64,000 nucleotides of DNA from Clavelina lepadiformis (taxonomy: Eukaryota > Chordata > Ascidiacea > Aplousobranchia > Clavelinidae). The stretch is taken from the NCBI RefSeq assembly GCF_947623445.1, contig NC_135244.1:18848860-18912859 (forward strand). The letters run 5' to 3'. Every line of letters begins with the position of its first letter. Position 1 is the first letter of the stretch. The notes beneath the pieces were generated by a model. That model was not told the origin of the DNA and ran no database searches. It was given only the letters and a program-made list of their open reading frames with translations. The translations under genes and the position numbers were made by a program. Positions 38,119 to 49,339 of this stretch are shown here, one piece after another.

Positions 38119-40121
38119 TTAAACCAGTACTGGTTTTGTTTTGTACCGGTAAATGGACAGTCCTACCCGAACTAAAAGCACAACGCAAGCGAACCCAAGC
38201 TCGACAGAGGCAAGAACTAAATTGCGATTTGCACCCTCAACAAAGCGTAGCCTGCCAATCAATCCGGAGAGTGCTAAGATGACGACTGGATAAATTGTGA
38301 AAAGGTAACGAAAATATTTTTCCCACACAAAATTTTCCAAGATAAACCAGGCGACAACAATGACCCAGAGTAAAGATAAAGCTGCGGTTGATCCGTCTTC
38401 TATGGAAACCGTTCCTGCACAAAAAATTAGGGCCGATTGAGAAAACTTTGCTCACAGCGCCTATATTTGACTACAAACCTTCTAAAATTCCGTGGTTTTA
38501 TGTTGGCCCTCTCTAACCTTGCATCATACTTTTACTAAGTTTTTATGCACAGCGGGGAAAGTTATCTGCTGTCATTTAAGTGGTTTGCAAATTCTACAGT
38601 TTCTAGACTTATACCTGATTAAAATTTTATAAGCATTTAAAACTAACTGAGTAAGTAGCCATAGAAGAAAAAAATGGTTAATATTATCAACCAAAATGTT
38701 ACGACTGCTTTAGCGAGCAATTAGATTACAAAAACGTCAATAATGTCTTAACGACTCAGTTAACACTCCAAACAGTCCAAAATTGCACCACACCTTGCAA
38801 TCCGAAGGCTTAAATGATATGTACCTATTGAGCGCAAATTTCATCGTTGAAACTTGTTACTGTATATCATATAAACGTGAAACACACATTCACCTCTTTG
38901 AATAGCAGTAGTTGAGTTTATGCTGTCCTCGTAAATCATGACGTCAGCCAAGTTGAGAAGAGTAGCAATGGTAAGCCAAGTTGCGGGAAGTCCCAATCCG
39001 TTTTGGAGAAATATCCGAACCAGCCAAAGCATTACTAAATAATAAATATATACAATATATGAGTATACACGCAGTAATACTGTTACTATCAACGATTAAT
39101 AAGACATGTACTTAATATCAATAATTACTGTGAACAAGAATCTGCTAATGTGTATTGACAGAGTTGCCATACTGTCCTTATTTCAGAGATTTGTCCTTAT
39201 TTTGAAGGTCTGTGTCTTAGAAAAGATTTTTGTCCTTTTTTCCAAAGAGATACCAAAATTAACATAGAAACCCACCTTTACAATTAGCTTCCAAGAGCAA
39301 AACATTCTGCCGTACGACTGTACATGACACGCCAAGGGCTACATAAATCGAACCGGCCGCTAGAATCAGGATGACAAAAGAAAGTCCTAGAATTTCGTTG
39401 TCAAAAGCAAAAAGCCATGCAACGGTAGATGACCAGGCCAGTATGTAAGCAGCTAAAAAAGGCTAAAAACAAATGGTTGGAGCCTAATTTTCTTTCCAGC
39501 CATAATGTATTCAAAACGAGGGTTATCATGTCCTTGATCATGTGAACGTCTCCATAAAAATTTTACTTCACAACTGTCAATACTTACGTAAGTCACGAGG
39601 GTAGGATCAACGTTCACCGGACTTTTATTTGTTGGTAAGAACAATGACGCCACCAAATAAACGATGGCAACCAGATTCCACATGTAGATAATTGGCCATA
39701 CAATTCCGAAAGCAATTCCAGCTGGAGATGCTTGTTGAAAGTACTTACGGTCAACATCACCATTTGTGCTCCGATATATACCTGAAAATGATTAACTTTA
39801 TCACTGCACTACGTACACTGACGCAGTATTGCGCCATTTCCCTACAGAAAAGCGTCGCTTACTCGCCCAAGCAAATAGGCAACCAGAGTAACCTGCTTAG
39901 TTGAGAGCTTGTCTATTATGGATATATAGATAATTTTATATTTTACCAGCCGTAAACAGTTAACAGTACAGTAGCCTATTAAGCTGTTACCAGTATCAAA
40001 TCTCAAAACTTTACTCACTAACTCCTGCAGTGTTCAGGTAGGCAAGTATTAACGATAGGATGAACACCACACAAGCAATTACCACAAACGCTTTGCGCGT
40101 TGTGCTTGCACCCGAACTCAT
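38119..40121 (-). CDS. Eight-helix membrane protein, TspO/MBR-like long form, paralog A
   Basis: Coding exons on the minus strand: 40019-40121, 39588-39781, 39276-39462, 38894-39034, 38119-38414; 306 residues, intron phases 1,0,1,1. It shares its motifs with two paralogs to the right: AYLNTAGV, STNG, SPAGIAFGIVWPIIY, WLFAFDNEIL, QNGLGLPATWLT and FTIYPVVILALSGLI. Hydrophobicity suggests eight membrane helices, with the N-terminus starting directly at helix 1. The SPAG..F.I..P.IY segment and the aromatic-rich helices resemble the long bacterial and invertebrate TspO/MBR-related proteins; this assignment is from memory and tentative. TspO proteins bind tetrapyrroles and cholesterol, but no ligand can be inferred here. 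It is 95% identical to paralog B over the last exon. An AG after a T/A-rich stretch lies 9 nt before the ATG. Confidence 0.75.
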
Positions 40122-40359
40122 TTCTGTATCCTGATATAATATGCTGCAGTAATATGCTACAGTTTGTTTAAAAGCGGTTCAGGTACCCTTTAAGTACAAT
40201 GATTTAAATTTTCTTTCGCTTATTTGGTAATAATTAAAGCTTTATTACAAAATAAATACGATTATTAAAATTGACACCAGTTTCGAACCTTAAAAATCTT
40301 TTTCTCGCAGAATGTCTTCTATAAACTATATTTGCTTGTAGTTGTACGAAGCACATAGC

Positions 40360-40759
40360 CCGTAAGCCAGGGGTGTCAAACTCAATCGCACCAGGGGCCA
40401 AAACTCAAAACTTATTTAACGCCGCGGGCCGTAAGGATAAAACTTGATTGAACGTTTCGTGACACGAGCATATGAATTGGAACAGTCAGCGAAACAGCAC
40501 CAAATTTTTGTTTTTTTTGACGGTTTTGGCTGGGAATAAATCGATTTATTCTATCGTATGATGAGGCAACTGTTGTGCTGCTGTATTGTGCGATTTGATG
40601 TAATTTCGTTTCTTACTTGAATAAAGTAAGTTATATTGTACAATGATCTAGCGGGCCGGAAATAGTTCAATGTATAAAATAGCATTGCGGGCCAAGTTTT
40701 ATTGTAAAGCGGGCCGGATGTGGCCTGCGGGCCGGGAGTTTGACACCTATGCCGTAAGC
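40360..40759. mobile_element. Non-autonomous hAT-like element 1
   Basis: The element spans 40368-40751 (384 bp) with terminal inverted repeats CAGGGGTGTCAAACTC and GAGTTTGACACCTATG. It is flanked by a perfect 8-bp target duplication CCGTAAGC (40360-40367 and 40752-40759), the hallmark of hAT insertions. The ends are rich in GCGGGCC. No transposase frame is present, so it would have depended on an enzyme made elsewhere. The perfect duplication suggests fairly recent insertion. Confidence 0.9.
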
Positions 40760-40997
40760 GGTGAGAGTCATAGAAATTTTTACATCCTATGTTGTGCATA
40801 CAGTTTGTCAAGTTTACAGGTAATTTCTAAATAAAGTTAATATTTTGTTTCAACTAATAGTTTACGCGCTTTTCTACTACAGGTGTAAAATCATTCACAA
40901 CTGTTATTCATTTGCACTTCCTTCAGTCACTTAATTGTTATAGTCTGTCTCAAACATCTCCATGCCTTCGACGTTTCAAATTCCAAAGGTACCGGTA

Positions 40998-41365
40998 GAC
41001 TAAATCAGCGGTTCTAAAACTTTTTTAGCGTCTTCACAAATCTGAGTTTGGTGAACATCTCGCGACCCAAGCTTCAAACAGCATATTTCAACACAAAAAA
41101 AGAATAATTGTATGAATCATTTTTTGCAGTAGTTGCTAAGTTGGTTTTAAATGTCAGCCATCCTAGCCTACTCTTTCAGCATTTTCTCAAGTACCTATAC
41201 ACTGCAGACAGACATGGACAATCAGTGGTAATGTGGTTCACTCACTATGAAACAATGTATTTTATTACAAACATAGGTTTGCATGGCCTTGGCGAGACCC
41301 ATTTTCGTTCATTTGCGAACCTTGTTTAAATCGCGACCTATACTTTGAGAATCACTGGCCCAAAT
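40998..41365. mobile_element. Non-autonomous hAT-like element 2 (different family)
   Basis: The element spans 41006-41357 (352 bp). The ends are CAGCGGTTCTAAAACTTTTT and ACTTTGAGAATCACTG, a degenerate inverted pair of the widespread CAGTGGTTCTCAAAC type. Flanks GACTAAAT and GCCCAAAT match at 6 of 8 positions, so the target duplication is eroded and the insertion older than the others. Internal CGCGACC boxes face each other. It has no coding capacity. Confidence 0.75.
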
Positions 41366-41642
41366 GATAGGCTAAATTGCCAAACGTGATTTCTATTATG
41401 AAGGTTTGCTGTTCATGTTTTCGGTTTACGTTGCCCGATGTACGGCCACATTACATCCGTGTACAGTAGCCTAGATGTGAATGAAACAAAATAACGTTAT
41501 TTCAAAGTTTGCGGAACTAACATTGCAACTTTATCGAATTACAAATGCGCTTTTTTATGTAGCCTGTGCCTATCGAGGTATAGTAATGGCTTAAGTTAGA
41601 CTCGCGTTCCTTTCTAAAAAGCTGGTTAAAGGATTTGAGTTG

Positions 41643-41875
41643 GTTTAAGTCAGGGATGTCCAACTTGCGGCCCACCTGAGATTTTTGGCGGGCCGCTAGT
41701 CATTTTCACTCGAAGTAGTATTTTGAACTTTGAATCTTAGCCTAATTAAAATGTACCAGTCAGCTCTTTATGTATCCATTATTCTTGAAATTTAATAGGT
41801 TCTGCGGCCCATTGAATTATTTCAAGTGACAATGCGGCCCACTATAATAAAAGGTTGGACATCCCTGATTTAAGT
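41643..41875. mobile_element. Non-autonomous hAT-like element 3
   Basis: The element spans 41651-41867 (217 bp) with perfect 14-bp inverted ends CAGGGATGTCCAAC / GTTGGACATCCCTG and internal GCGGCCCAC boxes at both sides. The target duplication GTTTAAGT / ATTTAAGT matches at 7 of 8 bases. It is the smallest element of the group and has no coding capacity. Confidence 0.88.
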
Positions 41876-43859
41876 CAATTCTTGTCGATTAGGCTTCGCC
41901 AGTAGCACAAGGTAAAACGAACTTTTTTGTCTTGTTTAAACAGACTGAAGTGTAGACCAAACTTAAATTTATGTGTGTTTGTTTATGAACGCGAACGGGA
42001 CAGCAAAAACGAAAAAACTTTTTCAAAAATTTAAATTTTTCTTGGTGACAGAAATGCTATTTTTGCTTCCTGTAGGCTTTTGACTTGTCTTCCGTGATCA
42101 ACTGATATGACTTCACTGGAGTCTTATTGTCCAAATGACTCAACTTGACTCAAGTCACTTTTTCTGAAAGACTTGACTTACGACTTGTGTTGGATGTCAT
42201 TGTGACGACTTTAATGGGTAGGCTACATTATGTTCGGTATTTTCCAAAAAATAAAAAGTCTGTTGGTTATTAAGTGTTTCAAGACTTTGCATACACTCGT
42301 TTTTATAAGAACCTTTGGGTTGAAGCTTGTAGTAACTTTGCATTTCTTAAATTTAAACAAAATTTTATAGCAAAAGTTTTTACAAAGTTTCTTAATTTAT
42401 CAAAACAGGCACTTTTTTCAAAAACCGATTCGCGCTGAGCAATGGCCGAGTTCACTGTTTTCATTTAAAAAAATCAACAAAATCGATGGAGTTTATATCA
42501 TAAAGTTTAAAACAAAACCATGTACAGTAGTTTTATATTTGTCGTACTTAAAACCAACACTGCAAGCAATTAATTTGGCATGTCACAAAACAGTTTCTCA
42601 ACTTTTACATGGCCCAATGCAAGATTCTTCCCTAATCTGCTTCTGATTATAACTATAGTGGTTAACATTTAAGGCGGACGATATGCAAATGCCTCGAATT
42701 TTTAAAAAAAAGCTGGAACCAAATCATTATCTATTATTCTATTCACAGCAAGTTCTTCTTTCAGACAAATTTTCAAACTTTTTAAATTATGATACAATAG
42801 CTCGGAAGTCGCTTAATTATAATCCCTGCTTTGAAATAAGACAGCATTGAAATAGTTTTAAATAAGCTGTCGTAAATAAGAGCATTGAGCTGTCTTAAAT
42901 TAGAGGCCCATCACAATTGCATAATAGTAAACCAAAAAGATTTTAAAAAAGTTTATTCATTGAGACGTTAACAGTAACACTTAGACCTAACGGTTTGTAA
43001 GAATAGAAATGGTGAAATTCAATGTTAAAATAAATCATAAACACTACAATTTCTTAGGGCAAAGATGGCATTGTGCTAAATTAACTTAATTAAGATCGCA
43101 ACCCATCGAGACAAAACTCTTCTGTGAACACTAGCATGAACTGCGGAGCATGAAGCTAGCTAAAATGTATACTGTTTTGTTAAAGATTAAACGACTAGAA
43201 TCGTAAGATAAGCGCAGCGGATGTCAAAATGTAAATGCAAATATAGACTTATTTACAAAGAAGATTTTAAACGAGCAAGCAAGTAATAAATCATAAACAC
43301 ACTTGTTTCTTATAGATGCTTATGCTGTGTATGGTTCTTGCAAGCATTTCGGTACGTCTGTGAGACAGTACGGCAGAAGAATCTACAGTAATGCTGTTCA
43401 TGAGCGCAGAACAAACTTCTCGTATTCTTACATAACAAGAATAAGAGTCAATTCATTCCGTTATAAGCTAACATTACATGTCTTATATACGCAAAGTTGT
43501 TCGCAAGTATTTAAAGAGTAACAAAACGACTTAGTAACGTCGGTACCTAATATTAACGTACTGTATACATAATGCAATATATATGAAGCAAGCAATAAGG
43601 TAAACTTCGTCAATAGTGTTTTTCAGTATACACCAAATATAAACTAAAAAATGGAACTACTCAAATGAAGAATGTATATTATTTACGCAGAAACATTTTA
43701 ATCACGAAAATGCAAAATCTTGGTTTGAAAAGGGTTTCGATTTAACAGACCATTCAGTTCATAGCGATTTTTATAAATCGGATATATGTAAACAATAAAA
43801 ACTGAGAGTATATCAAGTAAGCAACGAACCTTTGCATGTCAGTCATATACATTGTAGCT

Positions 43860-45872
43860 CTAAGCCAGTACTGGCCTAGTTTTGTACCGGTAAATGGACA
43901 GTCCTACCCGAACTATAAGCACAACGCAAACAAATCCAAGCTCGACAGAGGCAAGAACTAAATTGCGATTTGCACCATCAACAAAGCGTAGCCTGCCAAT
44001 CAATCCGGAGAGTGCTAAGATGATGACTGGATAAATTGTGAAAAGGTAACGGCAATATTTTTCCCACACAAAATTTTCCAAGATAAACCAGGCGACAACA
44101 ATGACCCAGAGTAAAGATAAAGCTGCGGTCGATCCGTCTTCTATGGAAACCGTTCCTGCACAAAAAATTAAAGCTACTTGAAAAACGTTCACGGTAAGGT
44201 TTCTTTGACCTTAAAAGTCTTACATTTTTACGGCTATATTGTTTGTTAAATGACCTTCTGTTACTTTTGCTAAGTTTTTATGCAAACTGGGAAAATATTA
44301 TACTCGATACCATTTAAGCGTTTTTCTGACAATAGTTCTTAAAACTATTAATCAAAAATTCATAAATATTTCAAACTAACTGAGTAAGTAGCTAGCATGC
44401 AGCAAGCGGAAAACAGATTACTTAACTTCAACCCGGTTGATGTTATCCACCAAAGTTAATATTAAAATGTTACAACTATTATTATTATTTCAATGGAAAT
44501 TATTATAATTTAAAATGTCAATAATATTCATAACCTATCAAATAACAATACAACTTCCATAGGCAACAGTTCAAACGCTCGATTGCTGTAGTATAAACCT
44601 ATAGAGGGCAATTTTCCATTGAAACTGCGCTAATCAAACCTGAAAAATGCATTCACCTCTTTGAATAGCAGTAGCCGAACTTTTGCTATCTTGGTAAATC
44701 ATGATGTCAGCCAAGTTGATAAGAGTAGCAACAGTAAGCCAAGTTGCCGGAAGTCCCAATCCGTTTTGGAGAAAAATTCGTACCAACCAAAGCATTACTG
44801 CATACAGTATAATAACTATCAACATTTAATAAGAAATAAACAAAATTTAAAACTATTGAAACAGAAAGTACTGGCTTGCTATCGAGGTGGACTGAAAAAT
44901 AATAACCTATGGGTTTCTATGTTAATTTTGGTATCTCTTTAGAATAATAACTTATAACTGGAATCAATTAGCAAAAAACCCACCTTTACAATTAGCTTCC
45001 AAGTGCAAAACATTCTGCCGTACGACTTTACATGAAGCGCCCAGGGCTACATAAATCGAACCGGCCGCTATAACCAGGATGACAAAAGAAAGTTCCAGAA
45101 TTTCGTTGTCAAAAGCAAAAAGCCATCCAATAGTAGATGACCAGGCCAGTATGTAAGCAGCTAAAAAAGGCTAAAAACAAATGACGAAACTTACATCATT
45201 AGCATCTCTTCAATGAACAAGGGCTACATTTCCCAGTTGTAGATCGAAGGGTGAAAGATTGTAACGTTTTGTTTAAGAATGAGGATCACACTGTCAGCGT
45301 TCTAAAAATGAATCTATGAAGTATGATAATACTTACGTAAGTTACGAGTGTGGGGTTATTGTTCACCGGGCTTTTGTTTGGCGGTAAAAACAAAGACACG
45401 AACAAATAAACGATGGCAACCAAATTCCAGACGTAGATAATTGGCCATACAATTCCGAAAGCAGTTCCCGCTGGAGATACGTGCTGGAAGTACTTACGGT
45501 CAATGGCACCGTTTGTGCTTCGATATAGGCCTGAAAATGATTAATTTGATCAGCACACGTTGCACAGTAACATTCCAGCAATCGTTCTTGCGCGATACGA
45601 AACGTTGTCAATTCACCAAAGAACTAAAATAACTAGCTGGAGTAGAGTCCTCAAGTTTTAGCCTTGTCTATTAATTAGATATGGATGATCATCATCATGT
45701 TTTATTAGCAGTACATTGTTAACAGTAGCTTACATTGTTACCGTTGTCATATACAAAAACATTACTTACCAACTCCTGCAGTGTTGAGGTAGGCAAATAT
45801 TAAGGATATAATATACGTCACAAAGGCAATTACCACAAACGCTTTGCGCGTCGTGCTTGCACCCATAATCAT
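43860..45872 (-). CDS. Eight-helix membrane protein, TspO/MBR-like long form, paralog B
   Basis: Coding exons on the minus strand: 45770-45872, 45337-45530, 44984-45170, 44657-44797, 43860-44155; 306 residues with the same exon lengths and phases as paralog A. Shared motifs include LYRSTNG, SPAGTAFGIVWPIIYVW, WLFAFDNEILELS, QNGLGLPATWLTVA, IMIYQDS, and LENFVWEKYCRYLFTIYP before the last two helices. The first ATG was chosen because it aligns with the start of A; a second ATG lies two codons later. The last exon differs from A at about 14 of 296 bases. Function is unknown; the TspO/MBR link rests on the second-helix signature and overall layout. Intron 3 holds an inverted copy of sequence that starts intron 3 in A. 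Confidence 0.75.
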
Positions 45873-46041
45873 TTTTATATTTACCACTTAAAAATATCAG
45901 TATTCTGAAAAACCAAAATCGGTAACCTTTAAGTAAATTAGATTTCCGTTCTTTCAACTGGTAAGAATCCAACGTCTATTTACTCTACAACAAAAACAAT
46001 CTTCAACAATCGCTTTCAGAATTAACACCCTAGTTTCAAAC

Positions 46042-46375
46042 CTTTAAACCAGACATGTGCAACCAGTGGCCCGCGGGCCGCAGTGCGGCCCGCCAGGTTG
46101 TTCCAAGCGGCCCGCGTGGTGCTCAGCAAAATGTTAGAAGTTCATACTAGCCATCACTATTTGATGCAGTTTACATCAAAGCAATGAAAATTTTCGAAAT
46201 TTTCGCATTTTCGTGTCGTGGACTACATTAAATCTATTTCTTAACTATATAAACTGCATAGGAAAGTCGTTTTATGATACTATTTTTTTCTGAAAAAATC
46301 ATGTGGCTCGCGTTGTCATTCAAAATTTTGTATTTGGCCCTCCAGTGAAAAAGGTTGCACATGCCTGCTTTAAAC
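46042..46375. mobile_element. Non-autonomous hAT-like element 4
   Basis: The element spans 46050-46367 (318 bp) with ends CAGACATGTGCAACC and GGTTGCACATGCCTG, one mismatch over 15. It has a perfect 8-bp target duplication CTTTAAAC (46042-46049, 46368-46375). Several GCGGCCCGC boxes lie near the left end. It has no coding capacity. Confidence 0.9.
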
Positions 46376-47313
46376 CCTGTCATTTGTACTCAGAATGTTT
46401 CAATGCAAAACATTTGTATGCTTATACTTATATGGTTCTTAAGGAGAGAATAGCTTGACATCGTGGCTATGGGTAAAAAAACTTATTTGAAACATCTGCC
46501 TGACCTGTTTAACTTATAACTTATAACTATCTTACTAATTACTATACTATAGGCCTATTATGCCTTAGAAAAAGTGGGTTGTTAGCGCAGTCACGCTTGG
46601 TTGATTATTACCAGAGGTTTTCAAGAAATCGAAATTGAATCTAACCAACCAACACTCCCTTACCTAGTACTAGTAGGTGCGCTACTAAAAGCTTTATGAA
46701 AAGCTTTTGTCTGCGGACATGACTTGCCTATACGTATGACAGCCAATACGCTATTATCCATCTTTTCTGATACACTCTAGTGAAACAAATGCCCTTAAGG
46801 CAGTTCACCGCGTTGTAGTTGGTTTATAAGATTGCAGAACTTGGCAGCCATTGCGCCCCATTCTGCTCTCTTCACCCATATAACCGATGTGAGTCAGTTG
46901 ACTGCGCTGTCGAAAAGAAAAGGTTGTAAACGAATAATGACGTACCTCTAGTCACATGACAAATGTTATGTAACAGCTCACAATGAGCGTCATTTCGTGA
47001 CTTGGTAATCCATGCAGGAAGCAGAGCGTAATACGAGAACATAAAAGCGAGAGACGCATTTAGACCTACGTTTCTATGTTGATGGTTATGCCACTCTACG
47101 TTACTTAATGCATAAAAATCGTGGGGTTATGCAAATTTCCAAGTATTTTAAGAAGCCAATTTTCAATTACATTAACTAGAATATAGTTGGTTGCCTAAAC
47201 GCAATTTAGTAATCCAATAAAACCTTCTTGTTTAGTTGTTACAAAATCTGAAACTGACCAAAAAGCTTGTCACTTCAACAAACTAGAAAGACACGTTTTA
47301 AAAATGAAAACGA

Positions 47314-47319
47314 TTTATT
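47314..47319 (-). promoter_or_regulatory. Possible poly(A) signal of paralog C
   Basis: AATAAA on the minus strand about 270 nt after the stop codon of the gene at 47592-49339. Confidence 0.4.
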
Positions 47320-47591
47320 CCATCAATGCAATTACTGTTAATTTAAAACAAAATATCAATAGTTCCAACACACGAAATAAAACATTACAAAAAATAAACT
47401 CAATAGAGTTTCAATCTATTTTGGAATCCGCTAATTGCAAAACTAATAATTAAAGTAAAACACACGCAATGATAATTTCACGAGCATTTCAGCACATCAA
47501 TAAAAACAGAAACAAATGTGAAAGATATGGTTCAAAGCTTATTATAAGCGTCATAAATTTGAATAAAGAATTAAAACGTGCAAAGTGTACA

Positions 47592-49339
47592 TTACATTTC
47601 CGTTAACTTAACATTGCTTATAGTGGCGTCATCGTGAATTTTAACAGGGCCCTTTTTCCACCTAAACAATGCAATAAAAATCCGCAGGCAGAAAGCCAGT
47701 ACAACGATACCAAGTTGTACTGAGGCAATGATAAGATTTCCAGAAGCATTATCAAGCGGCTGTAGTCTGCTTATGAGCGCAGATAAACCGAGGATAAGCA
47801 CGGGGTAGATTGTGAAGTTGTAGCGGCAATACTTTTCCAAGATGAAATTTTCCAGTACAAACCAGGTTCCAACGTATGCTCCCAGCAGAGACAGGCAAAG
47901 AGTAGATCCGTCAACTGGACCCAGCGTACCTGAAAATTAGACACAAAAGGTGAAGTGTTTAATAAATACGTTATTGCATAAATAAATTGTATTTCCTCTA
48001 AATTTCCGACTCACATAATAAAGCATTTAAGGATAAACACGTTAATTTCGATGCATTTACCGATATTTAAACTGCGATGGACTAATTCGCTTTATATGTA
48101 TAGCTTAACTGTACGATTTTAACTGTTGTTTTGCCCGGTAAGTTTCTTAGCATATGTAATGGACTTATTGTATTAGCACCATCCTCTAGTAAGTGCAATG
48201 TATAAAGTATCAGTAAAGTGATATATGTCTAGTCCTACTTACTACAACTACACAATACATACTTATCGTTTACCTCGAAGTATTGGCGGAACAACGTTGA
48301 AACTATCTTGATAAATTATGACGTCACCCAAGTTAATGAAGCAAGCGATGGTAAGCCAAGTGGCCGGCAAACAGAGGCCATTTTGTATAAAAATCCGAAC
48401 CAACCAAACCATAACTGTGAAAATAAACAGTACATTTTTCTTCACAAAATATTGGCTCAATTGAAAATAGTTAACAACAAGCCAGCTGTGTAAATTTGCG
48501 CTCTATTTTACCTTTGCTGTTAGGTAATAACTCGGTTTGATTGTCGTAGACTAGTTTGCAAGAAGCGCCAATAGCAAAGTATGCGGAGAAAGCGGCCAGC
48601 AGCAACAAAGCCAGAGAAAGCTCCAGAATTTCCGCGTCAAATGCGAAAAGCCATCCCACTGTGGACCCCCAAGCTAGCGTGTACCCGCACAGAAAAGGCT
48701 GTGGAAAAAATACATCAGTATATCGCTATTGTCCAACAAGATTTGTAGCCGTTTCACTTTTGCTATCTGAAACTACGTTTGAAAGAAATATAATTGGACA
48801 CTGTGACTACAATCCGTCAAACATTGCCTGTATATTATGTTGGATTGTAACATCCAATGTGTTAACGTAAAAATTTGTCTAGGTTATGTTTATCACGGCC
48901 TACAAAATGGCTCAATTTTAGACTAGATCTACAAAGATTCGGCTTAGTTGGTTTTCTTACTGTAGATATTAGAGTTGGCGAGACATTGACTGGGCTTTTT
49001 TCCGACTTCAACCACATTGATACAATAACGTACAAGATTCCAACACCATTCCACACATATATAACGGGCCATATTATGCTAAAACCTATTCCAGCAGGCG
49101 ATATGTGTTGAAAGTACTTGCTGTCCACGTAACCGTTTGTACTGTAGTATAGCCCTGAAAATGAATACATTAAATCAATTAAGAACGTATTGGTAATATA
49201 TTGCATCAGCTTAGATTCCTAGACATACGCTAAACAACTTACCTGGTACTCCTGCCGTATTCAGATAGGCCAGAACCAAAGAACCAACAAAGACCAAAAA
49301 GGCAACAATTATTAAAACTTTTTGAAAAACTCCGGCCAT
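47592..49339 (-). CDS. Eight-helix membrane protein, TspO/MBR-like long form, paralog C
   Basis: Coding exons on the minus strand: 49243-49339, 48961-49154, 48512-48698, 48274-48414, 47592-47929; 318 residues. Exons 2-4 have the same lengths and phases as in A and B, but the protein is clearly more diverged, so this is the older paralog. It keeps YLNTAGVPG, YYSTNGYVDSKYFQH, SPAGIGFSIIWPVIYVWNG, VGWLFAFDAEILELS, QNGLCLPATWLT and ENFILEKYCRYNFTIYPV. Predicted helices sit near residues 5-25, 50-72, 98-115, 120-140, 160-185, 210-230, 242-260 and 273-292. It has a polar C-terminal tail of about 25 residues absent from A and B. The match to long TspO/MBR-related proteins is tentative. All introns are GT/AG. 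Confidence 0.78.

Larger units (their letters stand above)
40122..43859. other. Spacer between paralogs A and B, rich in hAT-like elements
   Basis: About 3.7 kb with no gene. It contains three hAT-type elements listed separately (40368-40751, 41006-41357, 41651-41867), a GACTTG/CAAGTC-rich patch at about 42080-42200, and from about 42.7 kb the duplicated 3' flank of paralog B. Confidence 0.6.
38119..45872 (-). repeat. Segmental tandem duplication carrying paralogs A and B
   Basis: Paralogs A (38119-40121) and B (43860-45872) have identical exon lengths. Their 3' flanks also align, for example the CTACTCAAATGAAGA-like stretch near 37913 and 43656, the GTATGGTTCT block near 37746 and 43328, and the GACAGC.TTGAA block near 37250 and 42840. 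The unit is about 5.6-5.7 kb. The space between the genes also holds three hAT-like insertions. Confidence 0.7.
45873..47591. other. Spacer between paralogs B and C
   Basis: About 1.7 kb. It contains one hAT-like element (46050-46367) and the presumed poly(A) region of paralog C near 47314. Nothing else was recognised. Confidence 0.55.

Noticed and set aside
39170-39243. TGTCCTTATTT-rich patch in paralog A intron 3 as a transposon end
   Set aside because: It starts with CAGAGTTGCC-like sequence, but no matching inverted end or target duplication was found.
40551-40811. 86-codon minus-strand frame
   Set aside because: It lies across hAT-like element 1 and is explained by that element's sequence.
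42080-42200. GACTTG/CAAGTC-rich patch as a structured element
   Set aside because: The motif recurs in both orientations but no boundaries or duplications are evident; low-complexity DNA is enough.
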